From Candidatus Gastranaerophilales bacterium (GTDB lineage: Bacteria > Cyanobacteriota > Vampirovibrionia > Gastranaerophilales > Gastranaerophilaceae), in the NCBI GenBank assembly GCA_944325825.1, contig CALVBP010000006.1:21129-85128 (forward strand): a DNA stretch of 64,000 nt, given 5' to 3'. The position numbers were made by a program, and so were the translations under genes. The notes below the pieces were generated by a model that ran no database searches, was not told the origin of the DNA, and saw only the letters and a list, made by a program, of their open reading frames with translations. Positions 25,259 to 34,518 of the stretch are shown here, piece by piece; positions within the stretch are counted from its first letter, which is position 1, and each line of letters begins with the position of its first letter.

Positions 25259-27367
25259 TTATCTTTTCGCCAATTCCAGTTTTATCATTCCGACTGATTT
25301 TACTTTTACGTTCGGACTTATTTCATTATATGACATAATTGCAATTTGCGGATAAGTTCTTTCAACAAGTTTTCTAAACAAAAGCCTTATTGGTGATGAA
25401 CAAAGAATAACTGGCTGATTACCCGTCGCAGTAATGGCCTTTTCAAGTTCAACATTCATTCTGTCAAATAACGCTCTGGTAAATACAGGGTCGAGTGTCA
25501 CGCTCTGTCCATCCGGACTTGCACCTTTAGCTATAGTATTTTCCACATCCGGAGAAAGCGTAATAACATAAAGCTCGCCTGTGTCTGCAAGATTCTGCTT
25601 GCAAATATTTCTGGCAAGTGCCTGACGAACATGTTCCGTTAAGAAATTCGGGTTCCTACTAACTTTAGCTTGCAAGCTTATTGTCTCTAGTATAGTTTTT
25701 AAATCTCTTACTGCGACACCTTCCTTTAAGAGGTTTTGAATTACAATCTGAACATCACCTATAGTAATATCCTTCATTATGTCATTAACATAATCTTCAG
25801 ATACTTCTTTTTTAAGGTTATCAATAAGCTGTTGTATATCAAACCTTGATACAATTTCGTAAGCACATTTCTTTATAACTTCGGTAATGTGAGTCGAGAT
25901 AACTGCAGAAGCCGAAACTACCGTATAACCGGACATTTCCGCCAAATCTTTATCTTTCGGTTCAATCCATAATGCCGGCAACCCAAAAGCAGGCTCTATT
26001 GCGTGAATGCCATTTATAGTCAAATTTCCTACCGGGTCGCCTGCGCTCATTGCAAGATATCTTTCCGGATAGACTTCCCCTGATTCTAAGGCAACCCCCT
26101 TAAGCTTAATTTGATACGAGTTAGGAGATAGTTGGAGATTATCTCGAACTCGTATTGACGGAAGAACAATACCTAAATCAAGAGCCGTTTGTCTCCTTAT
26201 TTGAGCTATTCTTTCAAGTAAATCACCGCCCATTTCCACATTAAGCAGTTGTACCAGCCTGTAGCCGACTTCTATTTCTATAGTGTCTACGTTTAAAAGT
26301 TCCATAACACTTTCTCTTGTAGCTTTTGCTCTTTTTTCTTTTTTTCCGAGCTTTTCCTGTTGCTCCAGTGCAACCTTTTGTGCTTCAGCAGTCTGAACAA
26401 GCTCTTTTTTCTGTTTACTCTTAAGGAATGCGAATCCGCCTGTACATGCCGCAATCAACAAGAATGGAGCGGTCGGCATGCCAGGAACAACTCCGAGAAA
26501 TGCAAGCAAGCCGGAAACAACACCCAAAACTCTAGGATCAGAAAACATTTCATTTTTAATGTCTTCTGATAATGGTTCATCCTTTCCTGTTGCCCTTGAA
26601 ACTATCAAACCGGTAGCTGTTGATATAAGAAGAGCCGGAATTTGCGAAACAAGCCCATCACCGACCGTTAATATTGTATAAGTTCCCAGAGCTTGTTGAA
26701 CATTCATTTTCTGCTGCACTATACCGATAATTAAACCGCCGACAATATTAACAATAGTAATTACAATGCCCGCAGTAGCATCTCCTTTTACGAACTTGGA
26801 AGCACCGTCCATTGTACCGTAAAAGTCTGTTTCTCTTTCTAACTTACGTCTTCTCTCTTTTGCCTGATCTTCATTAATAAGCCCTGAGTTCAAATCCGCA
26901 TCTATACTTAATTGTTTACCCGGCATTTTATCCAAAGTAAAACGTGCCGATACCTCAGCAACACGGGTAGCACCACCGGTAATTACCATGAAATTAATTA
27001 ATACCAGAATACAAAATATAACAGCTCCAACAACATAATTTCCGCCGACTACAAATTCTCCAAATGAATTTATAACATTTCCGGCTTCACCATAAAGCAG
27101 AATTAATCTCGTAGAACTTACGTTAAGACCTAGCCTGAACAGAGTCGCTATTAACAAAACTGTAGGAAATGATGAATAATCCAGGGGTTCTTTTGTATAT
27201 AAACATACCAGTAATATAACAATAGCGAGCGAAATATTTATTGTAAGCAATACATCAAGCAGCGGAGCCGGTAAAGGTATAACCATCATACAGACAATTA
27301 CAACAAGACCTATCGCAAGAACGATATCGTTATTCTTTAGTAATTCTGATAACTTTATCAACCCCAT
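25259..27367 (-). CDS. flhA: flagellar biosynthesis protein FlhA (type III export gate)
   Basis: The 702-residue protein has about eight N-terminal transmembrane helices (to about 320) and a large cytoplasmic domain. The FHIPEP-family signature region shows as SARFTLDKMPGKQLSIDADL and INEDQAKERRRKLERETDFYG. FlhA forms the nonameric ring that docks export chaperone-substrate complexes. It lies between flhB (seven-base gap) and pilZ. Length is typical (about 690-700). No frameshift is seen. Confidence 0.97.
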   Translation of the reverse strand: MGLIKLSELLKNNDIVLAIGLVVIVCMMVIPLPAPLLDVLLTINISLAIVILLVCLYTKEPLDYSSFPTVLLIATLFRLGLNVSSTRLILLYGEAGNVINSFGEFVVGGNYVVGAVIFCILVLINFMVITGGATRVAEVSARFTLDKMPGKQLSIDADLNSGLINEDQAKERRRKLERETDFYGTMDGASKFVKGDATAGIVITIVNIVGGLIIGIVQQKMNVQQALGTYTILTVGDGLVSQIPALLISTATGLIVSRATGKDEPLSEDIKNEMFSDPRVLGVVSGLLAFLGVVPGMPTAPFLLIAACTGGFAFLKSKQKKELVQTAEAQKVALEQQEKLGKKEKRAKATRESVMELLNVDTIEIEVGYRLVQLLNVEMGGDLLERIAQIRRQTALDLGIVLPSIRVRDNLQLSPNSYQIKLKGVALESGEVYPERYLAMSAGDPVGNLTINGIHAIEPAFGLPALWIEPKDKDLAEMSGYTVVSASAVISTHITEVIKKCAYEIVSRFDIQQLIDNLKKEVSEDYVNDIMKDITIGDVQIVIQNLLKEGVAVRDLKTILETISLQAKVSRNPNFLTEHVRQALARNICKQNLADTGELYVITLSPDVENTIAKGASPDGQSVTLDPVFTRALFDRMNVELEKAITATGNQPVILCSSPIRLLFRKLVERTYPQIAIMSYNEISPNVKVKSVGMIKLELAKR

Positions 27368-27374
27368 AGTCTAA

Positions 27375-28454
27375 TTAACTTCCTCTCCTATTATTGTAAA
27401 CGTATGCTAAAATTTCAGCAACTGCTACATACAGGTCTGATGGTATTATACCATCAATCGGTACAGAATTGTAGAGGGCACGAGCAACAGGTCTGTTTTC
27501 TACAATCGGTACATTATTTTGTTTTGCGATTTCTCTAATCTGAAAAGCCAGGTAATCAACCCCTTTCGCCACAACAATCGGGGCCGGAGCTTTGGTTTTA
27601 TCATACTGTATTGCTACAGCATAATGAGTCGGGTTTGTTACAACAACATCCGCTTTAGGAACCGCTGACATCATTCTTTGACGAGCCATCTGCATTTGAA
27701 TAGACCTGATACGGGCTTTAATCTTAGGATCTCCTTCCGTATCTTTATACTCGTCTTTAACCTCCTGCTTAGTCATTTTAATAGATTTTTCATATTCATA
27801 CGTCTGATATTTTTTGTCTAAATACCCGAGAATTAACATTGCTAAACACATATTAATAAGCATGTTAATAAGTATAGACCCCACAATATGCAGAGCAATA
27901 GGGAGTTCAAGGCCAACAAGACCCATTAAATCTCCCTTTCTGCTATTTATTGCAGCATAACCGCATGCCGCAACTACAACTATCTTGATTATTGATTTTG
28001 CGAACTCTACGAGAGATCTCGGTTGAAAAGGATTAAATATTCTTTTAGCATTTTCAAAAAGTCTTCGGGGACTAAGATTTGTTAAATCGAATTTAGCTCT
28101 CTGCAGGGCAAAAACATGCCCTACATCCATTCTTACAACTATCACAGCTAATATAAAAAGTAAAACGAAGAATGGTAATACAATCATGCCGAGATATTTA
28201 AAATAAGGGTATAAAAGCCCGACTATATCCGATATATCAATTGCCGCCGGATTAATATTCTCAAAAGTCTCTCGCAGCATAGCTTGTATATTGGAAAACA
28301 TGTACTTTGCTAATACGACAAGAAGAGCTACTCCGCCTATCATAACAAGAGCGGATTCCATATCCTTACTTTTAGCGACATTTCCTCGTTCACGTTCTTT
28401 GGTTCGCCGTCGGGTCGTCGCTTCTTCGGTTTTTTCTGCTGCATCATTACTCAT
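27375..28454 (-). CDS. flhB: flagellar biosynthesis protein FlhB (export specificity switch)
   Basis: The 359-residue protein has four transmembrane helices and a cytoplasmic domain with the autocleavage site N-P-T-H in VVTNPTHYAVAIQYD. The N-terminus AAEKTEEATTRRRTKERERGN is characteristic. Self-cleavage between Asn and Pro switches export from rod/hook to filament substrates. It is 33 bases after fliR and 7 bases before flhA. SD AGGG is weak, but the start MSNDAAEK aligns with the family. Confidence 0.96.
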   Translation of the reverse strand: MSNDAAEKTEEATTRRRTKERERGNVAKSKDMESALVMIGGVALLVVLAKYMFSNIQAMLRETFENINPAAIDISDIVGLLYPYFKYLGMIVLPFFVLLFILAVIVVRMDVGHVFALQRAKFDLTNLSPRRLFENAKRIFNPFQPRSLVEFAKSIIKIVVVAACGYAAINSRKGDLMGLVGLELPIALHIVGSILINMLINMCLAMLILGYLDKKYQTYEYEKSIKMTKQEVKDEYKDTEGDPKIKARIRSIQMQMARQRMMSAVPKADVVVTNPTHYAVAIQYDKTKAPAPIVVAKGVDYLAFQIREIAKQNNVPIVENRPVARALYNSVPIDGIIPSDLYVAVAEILAYVYNNRRGS

Positions 28455-28487
28455 TTGTCATTAACAACCCTTTTTATTTTACCCACT

Positions 28488-29267
28488 CTAAAAAATTGCC
28501 GCAATCCTTGTCATAAATTGTTCTATAAGTACAGCAATATATTCTGCCATCGGCCGCATAAATATCAAGGATAAAAGTAATCCTAAATAAATTTTAAGAG
28601 GAATTGATACCATAAATATATTCATTTGCGGCATCATTTTTGATGTAAATCCAAGCAATATATCAGTAATAAATAGCACTGCAAAAATCGGAATAGCAAT
28701 GCCTAAGCCGACTGCAAAGAGCTGCCCCGAAATTATTACTACCTGTTCAACCATGCCGGGAGTAAAATTAAAAACATATCCGGCCGGCAAAGTTTTAAAA
28801 CTATTATATATAGCAGAAAATAACCATCTGTGAGCACCGAGTACTATAAACAGCATTGATGCAAGATATGTGTATGCCTGCGTTATAACAGGGGAGTTCC
28901 CTCCGGAAGCAGGATTTAACGCCTGGTCTGCAGATATACCCATTTGAATTGCAAAAGTATTAACCCCCAATTCAATACCCGCAAATAAAATATTTGCACA
29001 AAATCCTATTGCATACCCGATTAAAAACTCCTTAAACAATATAAGAGTTAATGCAGGAACCGAAGTAGGAGTTACAAACGAAGTATTCGCCTGTACTATC
29101 GGAAATAAGATAAAAGCTATAGCTGCGGCAAGCCATACCTTTATTTGGGTTGGAATAGGATATGTTGAAAACAGCGGAGCTGAAGCAAACAGTCCTGACA
29201 ATCTTGTAAATATTGCCATAAAAAGTATTATATTACCGACCGAAAATAACACATCCAGATTAAACAT
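28488..29267 (-). CDS. fliR: flagellar biosynthetic protein FliR
   Basis: The 259-residue integral membrane protein has about six hydrophobic segments and the family phrases ARLSGLFASAPLFSTYPIP-like (here TRLSGLFASAPLF) and QMGISADQALNPASGG. FliR is part of the FliP5-FliQ4-FliR1 export channel. Its ATG overlaps the fliQ stop (TAATG), giving translational coupling. Length is typical. Confidence 0.95.
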   Translation of the reverse strand: MFNLDVLFSVGNIILFMAIFTRLSGLFASAPLFSTYPIPTQIKVWLAAAIAFILFPIVQANTSFVTPTSVPALTLILFKEFLIGYAIGFCANILFAGIELGVNTFAIQMGISADQALNPASGGNSPVITQAYTYLASMLFIVLGAHRWLFSAIYNSFKTLPAGYVFNFTPGMVEQVVIISGQLFAVGLGIAIPIFAVLFITDILLGFTSKMMPQMNIFMVSIPLKIYLGLLLSLIFMRPMAEYIAVLIEQFMTRIAAIF

Positions 29268-29542
29268 TAAAATCCGCCTATAAGTTGAGGAATCATATCC
29301 ATAAATTCATTCGTTGTAGTAATGAATACACTTATCATCCAGGGAAGAAGAAATATAAGCAGAATTACGCAACCGACAATTTTAGGAACAAATGTTAAAG
29401 TTGATTCCTGTATCTGAGTAACGGTTTGAAAGACACTGACTATAAGACCTATTACAACACCTACAAGCAAAATCGGCACTGACATTTGCAGGGTTAATAT
29501 AAACATCTTCTGTAAAAGAGTTATAACTATATCTTGATTCAT
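29267..29542 (-). CDS. fliQ: flagellar biosynthetic protein FliQ
   Basis: The 91-residue protein has two transmembrane helices and the FliQ pattern VGLIVSVFQTVTQIQESTLTF followed by KIVGCVILLIFLLPWM. It forms the export gate with FliP and FliR. It starts three bases after fliP, with GAGG upstream of the ATG, and overlaps fliR by one base. Confidence 0.96.
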   Translation of the reverse strand: MNQDIVITLLQKMFILTLQMSVPILLVGVVIGLIVSVFQTVTQIQESTLTFVPKIVGCVILLIFLLPWMISVFITTTNEFMDMIPQLIGGF

Positions 29543-29545
29543 TTA

Positions 29546-30298
29546 CTACCTCACAAAACTATCAACAAGAGATTTAACAACCAAATACCACCCGTCTACC
29601 ATAACAAACATAATAAGTTTAAACGGCAACGCTATCATCGTAGGAGGAAGGAACATCATACCCATTGATACAAGTACACTTGAAACTACTATATCAATAA
29701 CAAGAAATGGCAGATACACAACAAACCCTATCGTAAAAGCCGTCTTTAATTCGCTTAAGATAAATGCCGGCAGCAGCACATAAGTAGGAACATCGTTTTT
29801 GTTTTTTGGCTTTTCAATTTTTGCCATACGTACAAAAAGAGCCAGCTCTTTTTCGTGAGTCTGTTTAAACATAAATGTTCTTATCGGCTCTATACCTCTA
29901 TCCAAAGCTACTTGTTGTGTTATTTGATTATTCATATAAGGCTGGAGGGCCTTTTCATTAATTTCGTTGAATGTCGGAGCCATTATAAAAAATGTTAAGA
30001 TTAAGGCCAAGCTGGTTAAAACCTGATTCGGAGGTAATGTTGTTGTACCGATAGCTTGTCTTGTGATTGACAGAACAACTACAAGTCTTATAAAAGAAGT
30101 TGTCATAACCAAAATACTTGGTGCCAGTGTTAATATGGTCAACCAGATAAGAATCTGTAAACCGTTTGAAAAGTCTTGAGGAGTATTAGCCGTCTGTATA
30201 CCAATGTTTATATTAGGGAAAGTCATTGCGGCAGAAGAAGGCAAAATACTCAACAGAATTCCGCCCAGTGTAAATCCCCACTTTTTAATATCTTTCAT
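29546..30298 (-). CDS. fliP: flagellar biosynthetic protein FliP
   Basis: The 250-residue protein has a signal peptide (to about residue 24) and four membrane segments. The FliP signatures are SFIRLVVVLSITRQAIGTTTLPPNQV-like (split here by the 20-letter limit: SFIRLVVVLSITRQA, then LPPNQVLTSLALILTFF) and FIDIVVSSVL-like near residue 210 (VIDIVVSSVLVSMGMMFLPP). It is the first gene of the fliPQR-flhBA run. The SD is weak (GGAAATA). fliO, its usual upstream partner, is instead at 60105. Confidence 0.96.
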   Translation of the reverse strand: MKDIKKWGFTLGGILLSILPSSAAMTFPNINIGIQTANTPQDFSNGLQILIWLTILTLAPSILVMTTSFIRLVVVLSITRQAIGTTTLPPNQVLTSLALILTFFIMAPTFNEINEKALQPYMNNQITQQVALDRGIEPIRTFMFKQTHEKELALFVRMAKIEKPKNKNDVPTYVLLPAFILSELKTAFTIGFVVYLPFLVIDIVVSSVLVSMGMMFLPPTMIALPFKLIMFVMVDGWYLVVKSLVDSFVR

Positions 30299-30439
30299 AT
30301 TAATATTTCCTTAAAATCAACTACCCAAGAAGAGGCAAAGTACTCTTCCCCACTACATAGTACAATATATTGCAAGCAGTGGCAATCTGTTAAGATATAT
30401 TAATAGTAAAAGCTGGAGTTAAAAATAGATTCCGTGAAC

Positions 30440-32023
30440 CTATCTTGATATACGTAAATGTCTGTTTTCACCTTCACCTATTGAAGTACTTTGAAGTCCG
30501 TATTGTTCGACAAGCTCATGCTGAAGTTTCCTAATCTGAGTATTTTGAGGTTCAAGCTCAATTACTTCCGCCCCATCCATAACCTGCTTTATAGCAGCCT
30601 TAACTTCATCCAGAGCATCTTCGGTTTCATCTTTATAGCCTGTATCATATTCATTATCATAAGGCTTTATATCAAGAGCATCTTTCAAAACTTTTTGAAT
30701 CTGCGCCATAGAGTTTGTTTTTACATAGAATATTTGTACTCTATATTCTTTAGCTGTATTCAATATCTTAGCGCCGCCTTTAGCAAAGTTTTTGTGTGCT
30801 ATTACTATATCTGCATCTTCAATATTTCTTGTTATTTCCAGATTAAAATCCAGTCTTTCGATAAGTTTTTCCACAATTGTTCTTGAAACCGCATATAAAT
30901 AAACTTTTCTAAGAGGTTTGTTTTGTTCACAGTATTTTTGTCTTGAGAATGTAAAATTCATGCTATTTTCATCACGGGTAACTGTTTTATCCTGAATTTG
31001 AAGAGGTTCTGATTCAACAGGCAACTCAGAGCTTGAAACATTCTCATTTTCGACCTTTCTGATTTCAGGTCTTATTGGCCATCCTCTGAGTATATAGTCA
31101 ACAGCTTCAGCACTGTTTTTGTAAACGGCAAGCGTATTTCTATCTATAATTTCAATAACAACATCAAATGTAGGTTGCTTTTCTCTTTCTAATACTGTTT
31201 TTTGAGAAGCTCTCCTTTTTGCTTCATCATCACCCAATGTTACAGACTGGATTCCGCCTACCAAATCCGATAATGTCGGGTTTTTTATAAGACTTTCGAG
31301 ATTATTACCATGTGCAGTTGCAATAAGCATTACTCCTCGTTCCGCTATAGTTCTTGCAGCTTGAGCCTCGGCTTCCGTCCCTATTTCATCGACAACAATA
31401 ACCTCAGGAGTGTGATTTTCTACAGCCTCAATCATTATGTCCTTTTGATATTCCGGTTGAGAAACCTGCATTCTTCTGGCTGAACCGACAGCCGGGTGCG
31501 GAGTATCCCCGTCTCCAGCTATTTCATTTGAAGTATCCACTATCACAACACGCTTGCCAAGTTCATCTGCCACAAGTCTTGAAATTTCACGCAATTTTGT
31601 AGTCTTCCCAACACCGGGCGGTCCAAGGAAAAGAATACTTTTACCCTGGGTACAAATATCTTTTATACAATTTATCGTTCCAGTTACAACTCTGCCGATA
31701 CGACAAGTTAATCCTACGACTTTTCCCTGCCGGTTTCTGATAGCACTTATTCTGTGCAATGTTCCGGGAATTCCTGTCCTGTTATCATGCGTAAATTCTT
31801 GTATATGTGAAGTAACACAAGAAATATCTTCATCATTCACAATATCACAATTCAATCGATCAATTTTCCCGCCGGCGTGGCGAATCTCCGGGACTCTTCC
31901 TATATCTAAAACAATTTCAATAACGTCATCTAACTGCTCATTTGACAGATTTGAGATAACTTTTTGGGGCATAACGGCCAATAATCTTTCAAGGTCATTG
32001 TGGAATTGTAAATTACTTGTCAT
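30440..32023 (-). CDS. ycf45: Ycf45-like AAA ATPase with C-terminal R3H domain (SpoIIIAA-like)
   Basis: The 527-residue protein has an N-terminal region, a AAA ATPase core with Walker A GPPGVGKTTKLREISR near residue 135 and Walker B VIVVDEIGTEAEAQAART, and a C-terminal R3H-like nucleic-acid-binding segment (about 465-527). The ATPase resembles SpoIIIAA of endospore formers and Ycf45 of cyanobacteria and algal plastids. The R3H tail favours the Ycf45 type. The cellular role is not established. It is 141 bases upstream of fliP and reads the same way, so it may be in the flagellar operon or have its own message. Confidence 0.85.
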   Translation of the reverse strand: MTSNLQFHNDLERLLAVMPQKVISNLSNEQLDDVIEIVLDIGRVPEIRHAGGKIDRLNCDIVNDEDISCVTSHIQEFTHDNRTGIPGTLHRISAIRNRQGKVVGLTCRIGRVVTGTINCIKDICTQGKSILFLGPPGVGKTTKLREISRLVADELGKRVVIVDTSNEIAGDGDTPHPAVGSARRMQVSQPEYQKDIMIEAVENHTPEVIVVDEIGTEAEAQAARTIAERGVMLIATAHGNNLESLIKNPTLSDLVGGIQSVTLGDDEAKRRASQKTVLEREKQPTFDVVIEIIDRNTLAVYKNSAEAVDYILRGWPIRPEIRKVENENVSSSELPVESEPLQIQDKTVTRDENSMNFTFSRQKYCEQNKPLRKVYLYAVSRTIVEKLIERLDFNLEITRNIEDADIVIAHKNFAKGGAKILNTAKEYRVQIFYVKTNSMAQIQKVLKDALDIKPYDNEYDTGYKDETEDALDEVKAAIKQVMDGAEVIELEPQNTQIRKLQHELVEQYGLQSTSIGEGENRHLRISR

Positions 32024-32195
32024 GTTTATATAAAATGCCTTTCTGCTCTCGCATTTGGCTGCAAACTGTCTAAGCTATCTCCTACTTTTATTATATCATA
32101 TTTTTACATTCATTTTAGTTGTTTGTCACTATTGTAAAGATATATTAAGCTTTGTTTTAGTGTCCACAATACGCTTATTGAAAGAGTTTGAACGC

Positions 32196-32222
32196 AAATA
32201 AAAAAGCGGGTAACAAACCCGC
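32196..32222 (-). terminator. rho-independent terminator of the 99-aa gene
   Basis: GCGGGT (32206-32211) and ACCCGC (32217-32222) form a 6-bp stem with loop AACAA. On the minus strand it is followed by TTTTTTATTT, 20 bases after the stop of the 32244 gene. Confidence 0.85.
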
Positions 32223-32243
32223 CTTTAAAATACCTTATTCTTT

Positions 32244-32543
32244 TTATACTCCTGACTCGTTTTTATCCTTTACTTTAGCCTGCTCTTCTTTTTCTGCTTC
32301 TTCGTCTTGAGTTTCTCTCTTCTGCTCCAGCTCTTCATTATACATTACTGCGAACTGTTCATACAATTCCGAATCATCCAGTATTTCATCCAGTTCCAGA
32401 TAATTATTTTCATCAACATTAGCTTCTGCATATTTATCGGCATCAACGCCGTATTTTTGAGCCTGATTCGCTGTCAGCTTATCTGAACCAATTGTTTTAA
32501 TTATAAAGTTTTTCAGAACATTTGCATTAATATTGGTTGACAT
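32244..32543 (-). CDS. lineage-specific small acidic protein, 99 aa
   Basis: The 99-residue soluble protein has an N-terminal helical half (NINANVLKNFIIKTIGSDKL) and a highly charged Glu/Lys/Gln tail (EEAEKEEQAKVKDKNES) likely to form a helix or be disordered. A stretch at 44-55 (DENNYLELDEIL) loosely recalls an EF-hand loop but lacks the Gly and final Glu, so I do not call it. SD AAGGAGA is good. Its promoter region (ACTTTTAATATATGTAAG) resembles those of the 42542, 44880 and 50207 genes. Function is unknown. Confidence 0.75.
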   Translation of the reverse strand: MSTNINANVLKNFIIKTIGSDKLTANQAQKYGVDADKYAEANVDENNYLELDEILDDSELYEQFAVMYNEELEQKRETQDEEAEKEEQAKVKDKNESGV

Positions 32544-32638
32544 AATTTGTCTCCTTATAGCTTATTCATCTTACTTACATATATTAAAAGTATATAAAAA
32601 ATAGCTAATTTCAGACCTTATAAAAATTGTTACAAAAG

Positions 32639-33916
32639 TTAACAATTTTTCTTTACCCAGTTTGATAAAACTCTTAACGGAGCTCTTGTAATTGCTAAGG
32701 CCCACGCAGGTACATTCTTAGTAATAACACCTACTGCACCTACATTTGCACCTTCTTCTATTGTTACAGGAGCAACCAGTACCGAGTTTGAGCCGATTTT
32801 TGCATTATCTTTTATTATTGTTTTACTTTTTATTTTGGTTAAAGGATTATAATTTGCAGTTATTGTTCCGGCTCCGATATTAACGTTAGAACCTATTTCG
32901 CTATCACCCAAATAAGTCAGGTGGCAGGCATTTGTATGAGATTTTATTGTCGTCTTTTTAACTTCAACGAAGTTCCCGATTTTAACATAATCTTCCAGAA
33001 CGACATCACCTCTTAAATGTGCAAATGGTCCAATTTTACAATGCGCTCCGATTTTATTTTTTCCGTTTATATAGCAAGATGGATATATAACGGTGTCGTG
33101 TTCTATTTCTGTTTCAGGACTAATCCAGGTTGTTGAAGGGTCTATAATTTGAACCCCGTTTTCAAGATGTTTCCTTATAGTTCTTTCATTCATATATTTA
33201 GAAGCTTCGGCTAATTCAACTTTTGAATTTATCCCAAAGATTTCCTTCTTATCTTTAATGGTATAAATATTTGATTTTAAACCATTTTCGTTCGCCCATT
33301 TAACGATATCTGTTAAATAATATTCCCCCTGTGCATTATTTGTTTTTAAATTAGAAAAGGCTTGTTTGATTTTGCCCCAATTCAGACAATAAGCTCCTGC
33401 ATTAATTTCTTTAATAGATATTTGTTCTTCTGTTGCATCTTTAGCTTCAACAATTGAATCCAACGAACCATCAGATTTTCTGATTACCCGACCCAGATTT
33501 GCGGGATTATCAAATATAGCACTCATTATTGTTAAATCATCACCTGATTCGGAATGAAATCTTATAAATTCCTTTAGAGAATCCGAAGTAATAAGAGGAA
33601 TATCGCCGTTAAGAATAAGTACACTGCCTGTATAACTATTCAAATATGGTAAGACCATACTTACCGCATGACCGGTTCCGAGCTGTGGTGATTGCAGAAC
33701 AGTCTTTGTTTCCGGATAGTTTACTTTTAGATATTCTTCCACCCTTTCTGATTGATGTCCTACTATTACAAATTGTTCTTCAACAAGCCCGGTTCCTTCA
33801 ACCGCATCAAGTACATACCCTAAAAGAGTTTTATCAAAAATTGTATGCAAAACTTTAGGAGTATCCGATTTCATTCTGGTTCCTTTTCCTGCGGCCATTA
33901 TAATAGATTTAAGCAT
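32639..33916 (-). CDS. glmU: bifunctional UDP-GlcNAc pyrophosphorylase / GlcN-1-P acetyltransferase
   Basis: The 425-residue enzyme makes UDP-GlcNAc for peptidoglycan and lipopolysaccharide. The N-terminal uridylyltransferase domain shows MAAGKGTRMKSDTPKVLH and LILNGDIPLI. The C-terminal left-handed beta-helix has hexapeptide repeats, the catalytic-region phrase CHLTYLGDSEIGSNVNIGAG and ITANYNP. It is about 30 residues shorter than E. coli GlmU (456), ending soon after the acetyl-CoA site. SD AAGGGGAGAAA. An A/T-rich inverted repeat (32622-32632 with 32640-32650) overlaps the stop codon and could terminate the message. Confidence 0.96.
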   Translation of the reverse strand: MLKSIIMAAGKGTRMKSDTPKVLHTIFDKTLLGYVLDAVEGTGLVEEQFVIVGHQSERVEEYLKVNYPETKTVLQSPQLGTGHAVSMVLPYLNSYTGSVLILNGDIPLITSDSLKEFIRFHSESGDDLTIMSAIFDNPANLGRVIRKSDGSLDSIVEAKDATEEQISIKEINAGAYCLNWGKIKQAFSNLKTNNAQGEYYLTDIVKWANENGLKSNIYTIKDKKEIFGINSKVELAEASKYMNERTIRKHLENGVQIIDPSTTWISPETEIEHDTVIYPSCYINGKNKIGAHCKIGPFAHLRGDVVLEDYVKIGNFVEVKKTTIKSHTNACHLTYLGDSEIGSNVNIGAGTITANYNPLTKIKSKTIIKDNAKIGSNSVLVAPVTIEEGANVGAVGVITKNVPAWALAITRAPLRVLSNWVKKNC

Positions 33917-34194
33917 ATATTTCTCCCCTTACAAATACATAATAATTCTAACATAAAGAGAGAAAAATAAATAAGTAATACCTGATAAAATGGTGAAAAA
34001 TAAGTACAGCTATTAAAAAATCTTCACAAACCGTTTGCAATTTAAATATGTTTATTTTAGTATTACATCATACGCCGATTTATAGAGAATGTGTTTTTCC
34101 CACATTCTATTTTAAAAAGGTTAAAAGGGGTAAATTATACTGGCTACAGCCCCATAAAATAGCATTAAAAATTAATCATAAAGGAACAATGAAA

Positions 34195-34362
34195 ATGGGT
34201 ATCAAAGGTAAAAACGACAGAATGGTAGTTCTTGCTTGTGAAGATTGCAAGGAAAGAAATTACACTACAGTAAAAAATAAAAAGAACACAAAAGACAGAT
34301 TAGAATTAAGCAAATACTGTCCGACTTGCAAAAAGCATACTACTCACAAAGAAACGAAATAA
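34195..34362 (+). CDS. rpmG: 50S ribosomal protein L33
   Basis: The 55-residue protein matches L33: [19 protein letters not shown] and a closing [15 protein letters not shown]. Both Cys-x-x-Cys pairs are present (zinc form). Two in-frame ATGs lie at 34189 and 34195. AAGGAA at 34181-34186 is eight bases before the second but only two before the first, so I chose 34195. A longer frame upstream (from 34048) is not protein-like. It begins the classic order rpmG, tRNA-Trp, secE, nusG, rplK, rplA. Confidence 0.94.
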   Translation: MGIKGKNDRMVVLACEDCKERNYTTVKNKKNTKDRLELSKYCPTCKKHTTHKETK

Positions 34363-34364
34363 GG

Positions 34365-34418
34365 CGTGAATCGTGAATCGTGAATCGGTTTCTGCGAATC
34401 ACGAATTGCGAATCACGG
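34365..34418. repeat. heptanucleotide repeats between rpmG and tRNA-Trp
   Basis: CGTGAAT occurs three times in tandem at 34365-34385, followed at 34394-34418 by a reversed-sense run (GCGAATCACGAATTG then CGAATCACGG). The two blocks are imperfect inverted copies that can pair. A short related run (GAATCACGAATCG) lies at 54221-54233 just after tRNA-Cys. Confidence 0.75.
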
Positions 34419-34422
34419 TTTT

Positions 34423-34495
34423 GCGTCCTTAGTTCAGTTGGTAGAACGTCGGTCTCCAAAACCGGATGTCGAGGGTTCGAGTCCTTCAGGGCGCG
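34423..34495 (+). tRNA. trnW: tRNA-Trp (CCA anticodon)
   Basis: A full cloverleaf is visible. The acceptor GCGTCCT pairs with AGGGCGC (one G-U), the anticodon stem TCGGT/ACCGG encloses loop CTCCAAA, and the T-arm is GAGGG-TTCGAGT-CCTTC. The discriminator is G and CCA is not encoded. tRNA-Trp upstream of secE-nusG is a common bacterial arrangement. Confidence 0.97.
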
Positions 34496-34518
34496 ATTTA
34501 TAAAATAGGATACAAATT

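Noticed and set aside
32622..32650. A/T-rich inverted repeat at the glmU stop codon as an operator
   Set aside because: It overlaps the stop codon and is followed by T-rich sequence on the glmU strand, so a weak terminator is the simpler reading.
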